DNA of 19,234 nucleotides from DATACN01 sp038215095 (lineage in GTDB: Bacteria > Actinomycetota > Thermoleophilia > Solirubrobacterales > Thermoleophilaceae). The notes under the pieces were generated by a model, which was not told the DNA's origin, searched no databases, and saw only the letters and a program-made list of their open reading frames with translations. Position numbers and translations under genes: made by a program. The stretch is from NCBI GenBank assembly GCA_038215095.1, contig JBBQRG010000058.1, positions 1-19,234 of the forward strand, written 5' to 3'. Numbering within the stretch: the first letter of the stretch is position 1; the number at the start of each line of letters is the position of its first letter. Shown here piece by piece: positions 1-7,566 of this stretch.

Positions 1-711
1 GAGGTGGAAGCAGACCTCGGTGCGCAGCGTGTCGCGCGCCGCGAGGCCGGCCGGGGCCGCGCCGGCGTCGAGCAGCGCGTCCCAGACGGCCTCGGCGGCA
101 TCGGGCGCCAGCAGCAGCTCGACGCCGTCCTCGCCCGTATAGCCGGTGCCGCAGACGAGCATCGGCGAGCCGAGGACCTCGACCGTGGCGGTGTGCATGC
201 GGGCGGGCAGCTCGCCGGCGGCGAGCGTCTCGACGATCGCCCGCGCCCGCGGCCCCTGGACGGCCAGCATCGCGTGGTCGTCACGACGGTCTGAGACCTC
301 GACGTCGAAGCCGGCCGCATGGCGCCTGAGCCGCGCGAGGTCGGAGTCGTGGTTCGAGGCGTTCGTGACGGTCAGGTAGCGCTCGTCGCCGAGCCGGTAG
401 GTGAAGAGGTCGTCGAGCACGCCGCCGTCCTCGCGGCAGAGCACCGAGTACTGGGCGCCGCCCGGCGCCAGCCGTGAGACGTCGTTGGAGAGCACGTGCT
501 GGAGGAAGCGCTCGGCGTCGGGACCGCTGGTCTCGACCTGCCCCATGTGCGAGACGTCGAAGACGCCGGCGTCGGTGCGCACCGCCACGTGCTCCTCGCG
601 GACGCCGGCGTACTGGACGGGCATCTCCCAGCCGGCGAAGGGCACCAGCTTCGCGCCGGCGGCGAGGTGGCGGCCGTGCAGCGGGGTGCGGCGCAGCGTC
701 TCGGCGGGCAC
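1..711 (-). CDS. gcvT: Aminomethyltransferase, glycine cleavage system T protein (3' end cut by window edge)
   Basis: GcvT takes the aminomethyl group from lipoyl-H protein, releases ammonia and passes the one-carbon unit to tetrahydrofolate; it is cytoplasmic. The 237 residues in the window carry the family N-terminus (LRRTPLHGRHLAAGAKLVPF, then the GWEMPVQY stretch), FDVSHMGQ, a GG-x5-DD segment, LAVQGPRA, YTGEDGVEL and GLAARDTLR, in the order seen in GcvT. A full protein is about 360 residues, so roughly the last third lies beyond position 1. The GTG start at 709-711 is chosen because TAGGG sits 8 bases upstream and no ATG is available in frame. It follows ftsZ on the same strand after 66 bases with no clear terminator, so it may be cotranscribed, but its function is unrelated to division. 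A folate-dependent GcvT paralogue is possible; the close motif match favours GcvT itself. Confidence 0.92.
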   Translation of the reverse strand, partial: MPAETLRRTPLHGRHLAAGAKLVPFAGWEMPVQYAGVREEHVAVRTDAGVFDVSHMGQVETSGPDAERFLQHVLSNDVSRLAPGGAQYSVLCREDGGVLDDLFTYRLGDERYLTVTNASNHDSDLARLRRHAAGFDVEVSDRRDDHAMLAVQGPRARAIVETLAAGELPARMHTATVEVLGSPMLVCGTGYTGEDGVELLLAPDAAEAVWDALLDAGAAPAGLAARDTLRTEVCFHL

Positions 712-777
712 GCCGCGGACCCTAGATGATTGATTCCACGGCCGGCGGGACGCGGCTCGGGCTGCTTTGCGGCGGCG

Positions 778-1863
778 CTAACGGTCGCGCAGGAACGACG
801 GGATGTCTATGTCGTCGTCGGAGATCTCCAACGACGACCGCTGGCGATCATCGACCTTGGGGTTGCGATCGGGTCGCGAGTCGCGAATCAGGTCGCGACG
901 CTCGCGCGGCCGCTTATAACCGCGGTCGAAGCCGGTGGCGATCACTGTCACGCGCACCTCGTCTGCGAGCTGCTCGTCGATCACGGCCCCGAAGATGATG
1001 TTGGAGTTCGCGTCAGAGGCGCCCTGGATAATCTCGGCGGCCTCGTTGACCTCGAAGAGGCCGAGGTCCTTGCCACCGGTGATGTTGAGCAGGATGCCGG
1101 CGGCGCCCTCGACCGACTCCTCGAGGAGCGGGGAGGAGATCGCGGCCTTGGCCGCCTCGACGGCCCGGCTCTCGCCGTTGGCCGAGCCGATCCCGATCAA
1201 CGCGGTGCCGGCGTCGTGCATGATCGTGCGCACGTCCGCGAAGTCCAGGTTGATCAGGCCGGGGATCGTGATCAGGTCGGTGATGCCCTGCACGCCCTGG
1301 CGCAGCACGTTGTCGGCCTCGCGGAAGGCGTCGAGGATGCTCGTGCGGCGCTCCACCACCGCCAGCAGCTTCTCGTTGGGAATCACGATCAGCGTGTCCA
1401 CCATCTCGCGGAGGCGCTGGATGCCCTCCTCCGCCTGGCGGCCGCGCTGGGCGCCCTCGAAGTCGAACGGGCGCGTGACCACGCCGACGGTGAGCGCGCC
1501 GATCTCCTGCTTTGCGACCTCGGCGATGACAGGAGCGGCGCCGGTGCCGGTGCCGCCACCCTCGCCGACCGTCACGAACACCATGTCAGCGCCCTTCAGC
1601 GCCTCCTTGATCTCGTCGCGGCTCTCGTTGGCCGCGCCGTAGCCCACCTCGGGGTTCGCGCCGGCCCCAAGGCCGCGCGTGAGCTGGTCTCCGATCTGCA
1701 GCTTCTGGTCGGCGTCGCACATCTGCAACGCCTGCGCGTCCGTATTCACGGCGACGAACTCGACGCCCTTCAGGCCCGCGTCGACCATGCGGTTCACGGC
1801 ATTGGTGCCGCCGCCGCCGATGCCGACGACCTTGATGACCGCCAGGTAGCTCCCAGTGTCCAT
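778..1863 (-). CDS. ftsZ: Cell division protein FtsZ (tubulin-like GTPase)
   Basis: FtsZ polymerises with GTP into the Z-ring that places and organises the septum. The 361-residue protein has the nucleotide-binding GIGGGGTNAVNRM at about 14-26, the tubulin signature GGGTGTG at 102-108, and the T7 catalytic loop NLDFADV at 205-211, whose two aspartates complete the GTPase site of the next subunit. The GTPase core ends near 315. A short arginine-rich linker of about 33 residues follows, then a conserved C-terminal peptide (DDDIDIPSFLRDR), the docking site for membrane anchors and partners. The ATG is preceded by GAGAGAAG. A 171-base upstream gap with a sigma-70-like promoter means ftsZ can be expressed separately from ftsQ. 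No ftsA lies next to it, as is usual in Actinobacteria, where SepF does the anchoring; sepF is not in the window. Confidence 0.99.
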   Translation of the reverse strand: MDTGSYLAVIKVVGIGGGGTNAVNRMVDAGLKGVEFVAVNTDAQALQMCDADQKLQIGDQLTRGLGAGANPEVGYGAANESRDEIKEALKGADMVFVTVGEGGGTGTGAAPVIAEVAKQEIGALTVGVVTRPFDFEGAQRGRQAEEGIQRLREMVDTLIVIPNEKLLAVVERRTSILDAFREADNVLRQGVQGITDLITIPGLINLDFADVRTIMHDAGTALIGIGSANGESRAVEAAKAAISSPLLEESVEGAAGILLNITGGKDLGLFEVNEAAEIIQGASDANSNIIFGAVIDEQLADEVRVTVIATGFDRGYKRPRERRDLIRDSRPDRNPKVDDRQRSSLEISDDDIDIPSFLRDR

Positions 1864-1937
1864 AGCTTCTCTCTACCGTCCCAATCTCAAGCGGGCGTCG
1901 AGGGTTCCCGGCCTCGGCGAACACCGCAAAGTCCTGC

Positions 1938-1967
1938 ACTCTAGGGACATATCGGCGGAGATGTCAA
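1938..1967 (-). promoter_or_regulatory. Predicted sigma-70-type promoter of ftsZ
   Basis: On the minus strand a perfect -35 hexamer TTGACA (1967-1962) is followed after 18 bases by TAGAGT (1943-1938), a reasonable -10. Transcription would start near 1931, leaving a leader of about 68 bases before the ftsZ ATG at 1863. This lies in the 171-base gap after ftsQ. The match stands out against a strongly GC-rich background, but it is a sequence match only. Confidence 0.6.
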
Positions 1968-2034
1968 TCGACCCCGCAACAATTCGTGCAGGCCAACCCT
2001 AAGCCCCTGGTGGAGAGTTGGGCCGAAGCTCGAC

Positions 2035-3045
2035 TCACGGTTGAGGGTTGACCGCAGCGCCGCCTCCAGCCCCCGCCTGCGGCTGGGGCGCGCTCGGGGA
2101 CGGGCCCTGCTGCGGCGCCGGTGCCTGGCTGGCCGGCGGGGCAGGTGTGGCCTGGGGCTGCGCCGCCTGGCCCGCCGCGGCGCCTGGCGAGGCCGTCGGC
2201 GCGGAGATGGTGGGGCTCGTCGCAGGGGCCTGGGGCGCTGGCGTGTCCGCGGGCCCGGGGACCGGCGCCACGGGCGCGAGCGTCTGCGCCGCCACCCCGC
2301 CGGCGGCCGGCCGGTCGGGCAGGCGCAGGTCGATGTAGCTGGCGCCGCGCGAGGACGGGTCGGCCAGCACGCGCGTGGCGGCCACCCACTTGGCGCGCAG
2401 CCGGGTGGCGTCTCCGAAGATCAGGTCCGGGCCCTTGCGCATCCGCACGATCAGGCCCTTGGCGCTGTCACTGCCCAGCCCGACCAGGCGCGTGCGCAGC
2501 ACCTCCGGGGCGGCGCCGAACACGCGCGCGGCCATCAGCGCCGCGGGCTCGTGCAGCCGCCCGGCCGGCAGCGCGCCGCGCAGGTGCAGCTGCGGCAGGT
2601 CCGGGTCCACTGGCAGGCCGCGCAGCACGGTGCCGTCGCCAGCTACCGGAACGCGCGTTGATCCGGCCACGGCGATGGCGGCCGGATGGTGCTCCACCAC
2701 CTCGATGCGCAGCGCATGCGGGAAGTCGGCGCTCACGCGCAGCTCGCGCACCACCGGGTAGCCCGCCACGACGCGGTCGAGGCGGTCCTGGTCCACGTGG
2801 AGGGTGGTCATCGAGCGGGCGCTGGCGGCCAGCGCCTGGCGCAGCTTGCCGGCGTCGCTGGTGGTCACGCCGGTCACGGTCACCTGGTCCACCTTCACGA
2901 GCGGGGAGTCGCGCAGCCAGAGCATGTAGAAGGCCGTGAGCACCAGGCAGGCCGCGGCGATCATGGCCAGGCGGCGGCGCAGCTGGGGCGGCAGGCTCAG
3001 GGCCCCCTCGAACGGGCGCGCGAGGGCGGCCTGCAGCGTGCTCAC
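2035..3045 (-). CDS. ftsQ: Cell division protein FtsQ/DivIB, bitopic with POTRA domain
   Basis: FtsQ is a single-pass membrane protein that bridges early and late divisome proteins and works with FtsL and FtsB/DivIC. The 336-residue product has a short cytoplasmic N-terminus, a membrane segment at about 27-44 and a POTRA domain at about 47-118 (VKVDQVTVTGV through LRIEVVEHHPAAIA). The FtsQ/DivIB beta domain follows, to about 245. The last 90 residues are a proline/alanine/glutamine-rich tail with no recognisable fold, expected outside the membrane. The start is GTG at 3045, overlapping the murB stop as GTGA, with GGAG 8 bases upstream. The open frame continues upstream, but that part only shadows murB. 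Tight coupling to murB and the position before ftsZ match the standard dcw order. Sequence conservation in this family is low, so the call rests on topology, POTRA features and position. Confidence 0.91.
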   Translation of the reverse strand: MSTLQAALARPFEGALSLPPQLRRRLAMIAAACLVLTAFYMLWLRDSPLVKVDQVTVTGVTTSDAGKLRQALAASARSMTTLHVDQDRLDRVVAGYPVVRELRVSADFPHALRIEVVEHHPAAIAVAGSTRVPVAGDGTVLRGLPVDPDLPQLHLRGALPAGRLHEPAALMAARVFGAAPEVLRTRLVGLGSDSAKGLIVRMRKGPDLIFGDATRLRAKWVAATRVLADPSSRGASYIDLRLPDRPAAGGVAAQTLAPVAPVPGPADTPAPQAPATSPTISAPTASPGAAAGQAAQPQATPAPPASQAPAPQQGPSPSAPQPQAGAGGGAAVNPQP

Positions 3046-3950
3046 GAGTACAGCTCCGAGGCGTCGACCTCTCCGAGGAACTGCACCTCGGGCTCGAGCG
3101 TCACGCCGAAGCGCTCGCGCACGCGGCGCCGGCCCTCGGCCATCAGGGCGATCACGTCGGCGGTGGTGGCGTCCCCGGTGTTCTCGACGAAGTTGGCGTG
3201 CTTGTCCGACAGGCGGGCGCCGCCCACCTGCAGCCCGCGGCAGCCGGCCTCGTCGAGCAGCACGCCGGCGCTCCTGCCCTCCGCGCGGGGGTCGTCGGGG
3301 TTCTTGAAGGTCGAGCCGAAGGTCTTGATACCCGAGGGCTGGGCCTCGCGGCGCTGGCTGCGCATCTGCGCGAGGGTGGCCTTCACGCTCTCCGGCTCGG
3401 CCTCGGTGAGGGCGAAAGAGGCGCGCGCCACGATCTCCCGCGGTCGAAGGTTCGAGCGCCGGTAGGAGAAGCCGAGCTGGTCGGGGGTGCGCCGCTCGGT
3501 GCCGTCGGGGGTGGCCAGCTCGACCCAGTCGAGCACCCGGGCCAGGTCGCCGCCGTAGGCGTTGGCGTTCATCTTCACGGCGCCGCCGACCGTGCCGGGG
3601 ATGTTCACGCCGAACTCGAGCCCGCTCAGGCCCGCCCTGGCGGCCTTCGCCGCCGCCTGGGGCAGCCGGGCGCCGCCGCCGCACAGAAAGCGGTCGCCCT
3701 CCTGCTCGATCGCGGCGAGCGAGCCGTCCAGCTTCAGCACTAGTCCCCGGAAACCATCATCGGCTACAAGGAGGTTCGAGCCGGAGCCCACCACTCCTAC
3801 CGCCAGCTTTTCCGCGTCCGCCCAGGCCAGCAGCCCGGCCAGGCGCTCGGGGGAGTCGGGGCGGGCGAAGAAGTCCGCCGGGCCGCCCGTGCGGACCGTG
3901 GTCAGCCGCGCGAGCGGGTGGTCCGGCACGACCCCCTCCGGCGGCGTCAT
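3042..3950 (-). CDS. murB: UDP-N-acetylenolpyruvoylglucosamine reductase
   Basis: MurB is the FAD enzyme that reduces UDP-GlcNAc-enolpyruvate with NADPH to UDP-MurNAc, the second committed step of peptidoglycan precursor synthesis. The 302-residue protein shows the N-terminal TTVRTGGPAD, the FAD-binding VGSGSNLLV at 54-62, and EFGVNIPGTVGGAVKMNANA near 112-131. The catalytic serine is in FGSTFKNP (Ser213), and the C-terminal EPEVQFLG carries the conserved glutamate (about Glu288). The length and the SxFKNP form fit the short type II MurB enzymes. The ATG at 3950 overlaps the murC stop as ATGA, and the gene overlaps ftsQ by four bases downstream, so translation of all three is probably coupled. 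In Mycobacterium and Streptomyces murB lies outside the dcw cluster; here it is inside, as in some Firmicutes and Proteobacteria. Confidence 0.97.
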   Translation of the reverse strand: MTPPEGVVPDHPLARLTTVRTGGPADFFARPDSPERLAGLLAWADAEKLAVGVVGSGSNLLVADDGFRGLVLKLDGSLAAIEQEGDRFLCGGGARLPQAAAKAARAGLSGLEFGVNIPGTVGGAVKMNANAYGGDLARVLDWVELATPDGTERRTPDQLGFSYRRSNLRPREIVARASFALTEAEPESVKATLAQMRSQRREAQPSGIKTFGSTFKNPDDPRAEGRSAGVLLDEAGCRGLQVGGARLSDKHANFVENTGDATTADVIALMAEGRRRVRERFGVTLEPEVQFLGEVDASELYS

Positions 3951-5293
3951 GCGGCGCTCAGCCTCCGCGCCAGCTCGTCAACGTCGCCGGCCCCCAGGGT
4001 CAGCAGCACGTCGCCCTCGCGCAGCTGGGAGCCGAGCATGCGCTCGGCGTCGTCCATCCGGGGCAGCCACCAGACCGGCCGGCCGTGGGCGGCGTCGGCC
4101 GCGTCGGCTGCCACCAGCCGGCCGCTCACGCCCGGGAAGTCCTCCGCGCGCTCGCGCGCGGGGTAGATCTCCAGCACCACCACGACGTCGGCCAGGGCGA
4201 GCGCCCGGCCAAAGGCGCGGTGCAGCCGCTGCGTGCGCGAGTAGAGGTGCGGCTGGAAGCAGGCGAACACGCGCCTGGCTTCGAGCGTGCGCGCCGCCTC
4301 CAGCGTGGCGCGCACCTCGGTCGGGTGGTGGGCGTAGTCGTCGAACACGCGGGCGCCCGTGGGCGTGCGCCCATGGTCCTCGAAGCGGCGGCCGGCGCCG
4401 CTGAAGCTCTTCAGCGCCCCCGCCGCCTCGGCGGGCTCGAGACCGGCGGCCCGGCAGGCCGCAAGCGCCGCCAGCGCGTTCAGCACGTTGTGCCGCCCCG
4501 GCACCGCCAGCTCCACCTGGGCGCCGTCCACCGTGAAGCGCGACCCGAGCGGCAGCAGCTGCACGTTCTCGGCGCGCAGCTCGCCCGCTTCGATCCCGAA
4601 CGAGAGCTCCTCCCCCTCCCCGGGCAGCCCCACCCCGGGGCCCAGCACGCGCAGCCGAGCCGGGCGGGCGAAGTCCGCGAACGCCTCCTCCAGCTCGGCC
4701 AGCGAGTGGAAGGTCGAGTGGTGGTCGAGCTCCACGTTCAACACCACGGCCACCTCGCGCGCGAGCTTCAGGAAGGAGCGGTCGGACTCGTCGGCCTCGA
4801 TCACCGCCCACTCCCCCTCCCCCCAATCCGCGTTCGTGCCGGCCGCGCGCAGCTCGCCGCCGATCACGAAGCCGGGGTCGCGCCCGCTCTCGCGGAGCGC
4901 GTGGGCGGCCATCGAGGCAGTGGTGGTCTTGCCGTGCGTGCCCGCGACCGCGATCGTGCGCTTGAGCCGCGACACCTCGCCCAGCAGGTCGCCGCGGTGG
5001 AGCACGGCCTGGCCGCGCTCGCGCGCCACCCGCAGCTCGGGGTTGTCCTCGCCGATCGCGGTGGACACGACCAGCTCGGCGCCCGCGGGCACGTTCTCCG
5101 CGTCGTGGCCGATGCTCGGCTCGATCCCCGCGGCGCGCAGCCTTTCGAGGTAGCTCGACAGGGCCCGGTCCGAGCCCGTCACCGTGGCGCCGAGACGCAG
5201 CGCCACCAGCGCCAGACCGCTCATGCCGGCCCCGCCGATGCCAACGAAGTGAAGTTCCCTGCCTGAGAAGGGCGCGGCGGTCACGTCGACCAC
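3947..5293 (-). CDS. murC: UDP-N-acetylmuramate--L-alanine ligase
   Basis: MurC is the ATP-dependent ligase that adds L-alanine to UDP-MurNAc, starting the stem peptide. The 448 residues show the three Mur-ligase domains. The N-terminal Rossmann-like domain has VGIGGAGMSGLA at 17-28, the central ATPase has the P-loop AGTHGKTTTAS at 117-127 and a DESDRSF motif, and the C-terminal domain has FDDYAHHPTEV followed by FQPHLYSRT. The THGKT form of the P-loop and the HHPTE motif distinguish MurC from MurD, E and F. The start is GTG at 5293, with GGAG five bases upstream inside the end of murG. One base separates it from the murG stop, and its own stop overlaps the murB ATG. Confidence 0.98.
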   Translation of the reverse strand: MVDVTAAPFSGRELHFVGIGGAGMSGLALVALRLGATVTGSDRALSSYLERLRAAGIEPSIGHDAENVPAGAELVVSTAIGEDNPELRVARERGQAVLHRGDLLGEVSRLKRTIAVAGTHGKTTTASMAAHALRESGRDPGFVIGGELRAAGTNADWGEGEWAVIEADESDRSFLKLAREVAVVLNVELDHHSTFHSLAELEEAFADFARPARLRVLGPGVGLPGEGEELSFGIEAGELRAENVQLLPLGSRFTVDGAQVELAVPGRHNVLNALAALAACRAAGLEPAEAAGALKSFSGAGRRFEDHGRTPTGARVFDDYAHHPTEVRATLEAARTLEARRVFACFQPHLYSRTQRLHRAFGRALALADVVVVLEIYPARERAEDFPGVSGRLVAADAADAAHGRPVWWLPRMDDAERMLGSQLREGDVLLTLGAGDVDELARRLSAA

Positions 5294-5294
5294 G

Positions 5295-6368
5295 CTAGCT
5301 CCGGACCAGGCGCAGCAGCTCGTCCGCGATGCGGTCCGCCGCGTCGGGGCGGGCGGCCTCGGCGGCGGCGTGGCCCATCGCCGCCAGCCGGCCGCGGTCG
5401 CGCAGCAGGCCGCCCACCTCGCGGGCCAGCTGGGGCCCGTCGAGCTCGGCGTCGCGCACCACCACGGCGGCGCCGGCCTGCTCCATGTAGCGCGCGTTCC
5501 GGGTCTGGTGGTCGGCCGTGGCGTGCGGGTAGGGCACGAGGATCGAGGGCAGCCCGGCCGCGGCCAGCTCGAGCACGGAGCCGCCGGCGCGCGCCACGGC
5601 CAGGTCGGCCGCCGCCAGGGCGTCCGCGAAGGGCTGCACGTAGGGCTCGAGGCGGTAGTGCTCGGGGTCGTCCAGCTCGGCCAGGCGGGCGCGCAGCTCC
5701 TCGTAGTCGCGCTGCCCGCAGGCGTGCAGCACCAAGCATGGCGCGGCGTCGCCGAACGCGTCGATGGCGGCCTCGTTCAGGCGGCGCGCCCCCAGCGAGC
5801 CGCCGAAGACCAGCACGCAGTCGCCCTGCTCGGGCAGGCCGAAGCGGCGGCGGGCCGCGGCGCGGTCGGCGTGGCCCGTGCCGGCGGGCAGCGGCCGCCC
5901 GGTCAGGAGGTAGCGGCCGCCGTCGCGGCCCTCGATCGGGAAGGAGAGGAAGACCCGCTCGGCAAGCGGCGCCAGCAGCCGGTTCGCCACCCCGAGGTGG
6001 CTGTCGGCCTCGGTGATCGCAAGCGGCAGCCGCAGCGTGCGCGCCGCGAGGCCCACCGGGCCGGCCACGTAGCCGCCGCCGCCCATCACGGCGTCGGCGC
6101 CGACCCGCTTCAGGAGTGCCCGCGCGCGGGCGGTCGCGCGCGCCGCCAGTCCGATCGCGCGCGCGGCCCGCAGCGGGTCCGTGCGGTCGATGCCCATCAC
6201 CTCGAGGCGGTGCAGCGGGTAGCCCGCCGCGGGCACCAGCTCGGCCTCGGCCCGCTCGCCACCCGCGAACTCGACCTCGGCGCCGCGCTCGCGAAGGGCG
6301 TCAGCGACCGCCAGCGCCGGCACGACGTGTCCCGCCGTACCTCCGGCGGCGATCACGATCTTCGGCAC
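5295..6368 (-). CDS. murG: Lipid I N-acetylglucosaminyltransferase MurG
   Basis: MurG is a GT-B glycosyltransferase on the inner face of the membrane. It adds GlcNAc from UDP-GlcNAc to lipid I to give lipid II. The protein opens with KIVIAAGGTAGHVVPALAVA, the first glycine-rich loop. The second conserved loop appears as VFGGSLGARRLN, and the donor-site region carries GGSVLELAAAGLPSILVPYP followed by ADHQTRNARYM. I place the start at GTG 6368, giving 357 residues, because AGGGAGG ends five bases before it. The in-frame GTG at 6374 abuts that ribosome site and would add two residues. The gene begins inside the 3' end of ftsW (68-base overlap in another frame) and ends one base before murC. Confidence 0.96.
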   Translation of the reverse strand: MPKIVIAAGGTAGHVVPALAVADALRERGAEVEFAGGERAEAELVPAAGYPLHRLEVMGIDRTDPLRAARAIGLAARATARARALLKRVGADAVMGGGGYVAGPVGLAARTLRLPLAITEADSHLGVANRLLAPLAERVFLSFPIEGRDGGRYLLTGRPLPAGTGHADRAAARRRFGLPEQGDCVLVFGGSLGARRLNEAAIDAFGDAAPCLVLHACGQRDYEELRARLAELDDPEHYRLEPYVQPFADALAAADLAVARAGGSVLELAAAGLPSILVPYPHATADHQTRNARYMEQAGAAVVVRDAELDGPQLAREVGGLLRDRGRLAAMGHAAAEAARPDAADRIADELLRLVRS

Positions 6369-7536
6369 CGGCACCTCCCTCGATGGCGCGCAGCCGGCCG
6401 CCTTCCTGCTTCTGGGCCGCGCGCGCCGGCCGGGCCGCCACGTTCAGCAGGAGGCCCATGCCGCCCAGCAGCACGATCATGTTGGTGCTGCCGTAGGAGA
6501 CGAACGGCAGCGGGACGCCGGTGAGCGGCGCCATGCCGAGCACGGCGAAGAAGTTCAGCGTGGCCTGGCAGAGGATCAGCGATGTGATGCCGGCGGCCAG
6601 CAGCATGGAATGCCGGTCGACGGCGTTTTTGGCCGCCCGCAGGCCCGCATAGCCGATCATCCCGTAGAGCGAGATCAGGCCGAGGATGCCGGCCAGGCCC
6701 AGCTCCTCGCCGATGATCGCCAGGATCATGTCCGTGTGGGCCTCGGGCAGGTAGAAGATCTTCTGCACCGACTCGCCGAGGCCCACGCCGAAGAGGCCGC
6801 CCGAGCCGATCGCCGTGAGCGCCTGCACGGCCTGGAAGCCGGTGTTGCCCGCGTCGGCCCAGGGGTTCAGGAACGAGGTCAGGCGCTGGCGCCGGTAGGG
6901 CTCGACGATGGCGAACACCAGCGCCAGGAAGGCCAGCACGCCGAAGATCAGGGCGAGGTTGCGCATCGGCACGCCCGAGGCGATCAGCAGCGCCCCCACC
7001 GCGAAGGCGATGACCATCGCCGTGCCCATGTCGGGCTGCTTGAGCAGCAGCAGGCAGGCGGCGCCCACGACAAGTAGCAGGGGCTTGACCAGGCCGCCGA
7101 GCGTGCGGGTGCTGCGCGGCCGCGCGGCCAGCAGCTGCGCCGAGTAGAGGATGAGCGCGAGCTTCAGCAGCTCGGAGGGCTGGAACTGCAGCGAGCCGGC
7201 ACCAAGCCAGCGGGTAGCGCCGTTCACGGTCACGCCGATGCCGGGGAGCATCACCGCGATCGTGAGCCCGAACGAGGCCGCCAGCAGCAGCGGCGTCACG
7301 TTCTTCACCGCCTTGAGGCTCACGCGCGAGGAGAAGTGGAGGGCGCCCAGCCCGGCCAGCCCGAAGATCACGTAGCGCTTCAGGTAGAAGGAGGCGTCGC
7401 CCTGGCCGAGCAGCGACTCCGCCGAGCTGGCCGAGTAGACCATCACCGCGCCGGCCGCGAGCAGGCACAGCGTCGCGGTGTACAGGATCGAGTACTCGAG
7501 CGGCCGCTTGCGCGGCTTCGGACGGGCGGCGGCCAT
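6301..7536 (-). CDS. ftsW: SEDS-family peptidoglycan glycosyltransferase FtsW
   Basis: FtsW is a multi-pass SEDS polymerase that builds septal glycan strands from lipid II, paired with the class B PBP encoded by ftsI. The 411 residues contain about ten hydrophobic segments. SEDS landmarks include NGATRWLG at 105-112, FQPSELLKL at 118-126, LPEAHTDMI at 263-271 with the conserved aspartate at about 269, and PLPFVSYGST at 342-351. The genomic place between murD and murG is the classical place of ftsW rather than rodA. The cytoplasmic C-terminus is arginine/glycine-rich, and its last 22 or so codons are read from the same DNA as the start of murG. The ATG at 7536 lies 30 bases after the murD stop and has no clear Shine-Dalgarno sequence. 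Confidence 0.96.
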   Translation of the reverse strand: MAAARPKPRKRPLEYSILYTATLCLLAAGAVMVYSASSAESLLGQGDASFYLKRYVIFGLAGLGALHFSSRVSLKAVKNVTPLLLAASFGLTIAVMLPGIGVTVNGATRWLGAGSLQFQPSELLKLALILYSAQLLAARPRSTRTLGGLVKPLLLVVGAACLLLLKQPDMGTAMVIAFAVGALLIASGVPMRNLALIFGVLAFLALVFAIVEPYRRQRLTSFLNPWADAGNTGFQAVQALTAIGSGGLFGVGLGESVQKIFYLPEAHTDMILAIIGEELGLAGILGLISLYGMIGYAGLRAAKNAVDRHSMLLAAGITSLILCQATLNFFAVLGMAPLTGVPLPFVSYGSTNMIVLLGGMGLLLNVAARPARAAQKQEGGRLRAIEGGAGAEDRDRRRRYGGTRRAGAGGR

Positions 7537-7566
7537 CAGGAGGTGCTTCGACGCGCGCGGCCATTC

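Noticed and set aside
712..777. Search for a terminator between ftsZ and gcvT
   Set aside because: The 66 bases are GC-rich but have no clean stem followed by a T-run on the minus strand, so none is called.
730..1944. 404-residue open frame on the plus strand opposite ftsZ
   Set aside because: It lies wholly antisense to ftsZ, has low-complexity Ala/Asp/Arg/His composition, and matches no family. Stop codons are rare in all frames of such GC-rich DNA.
1991..2024. Weak inverted repeat after ftsQ (GGCCAAC with GTTGGGCC)
   Set aside because: Only seven pairs with a bulge and a loop of about 19 bases, and no uridine tract; not enough for a terminator or attenuator.
3046..3684. Extended N-terminus of the ftsQ reading frame upstream of 3045
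   Set aside because: The extra 213 residues overlap murB, are arginine/glycine-rich without structure, and FtsQ features begin only after the GTG at 3045.
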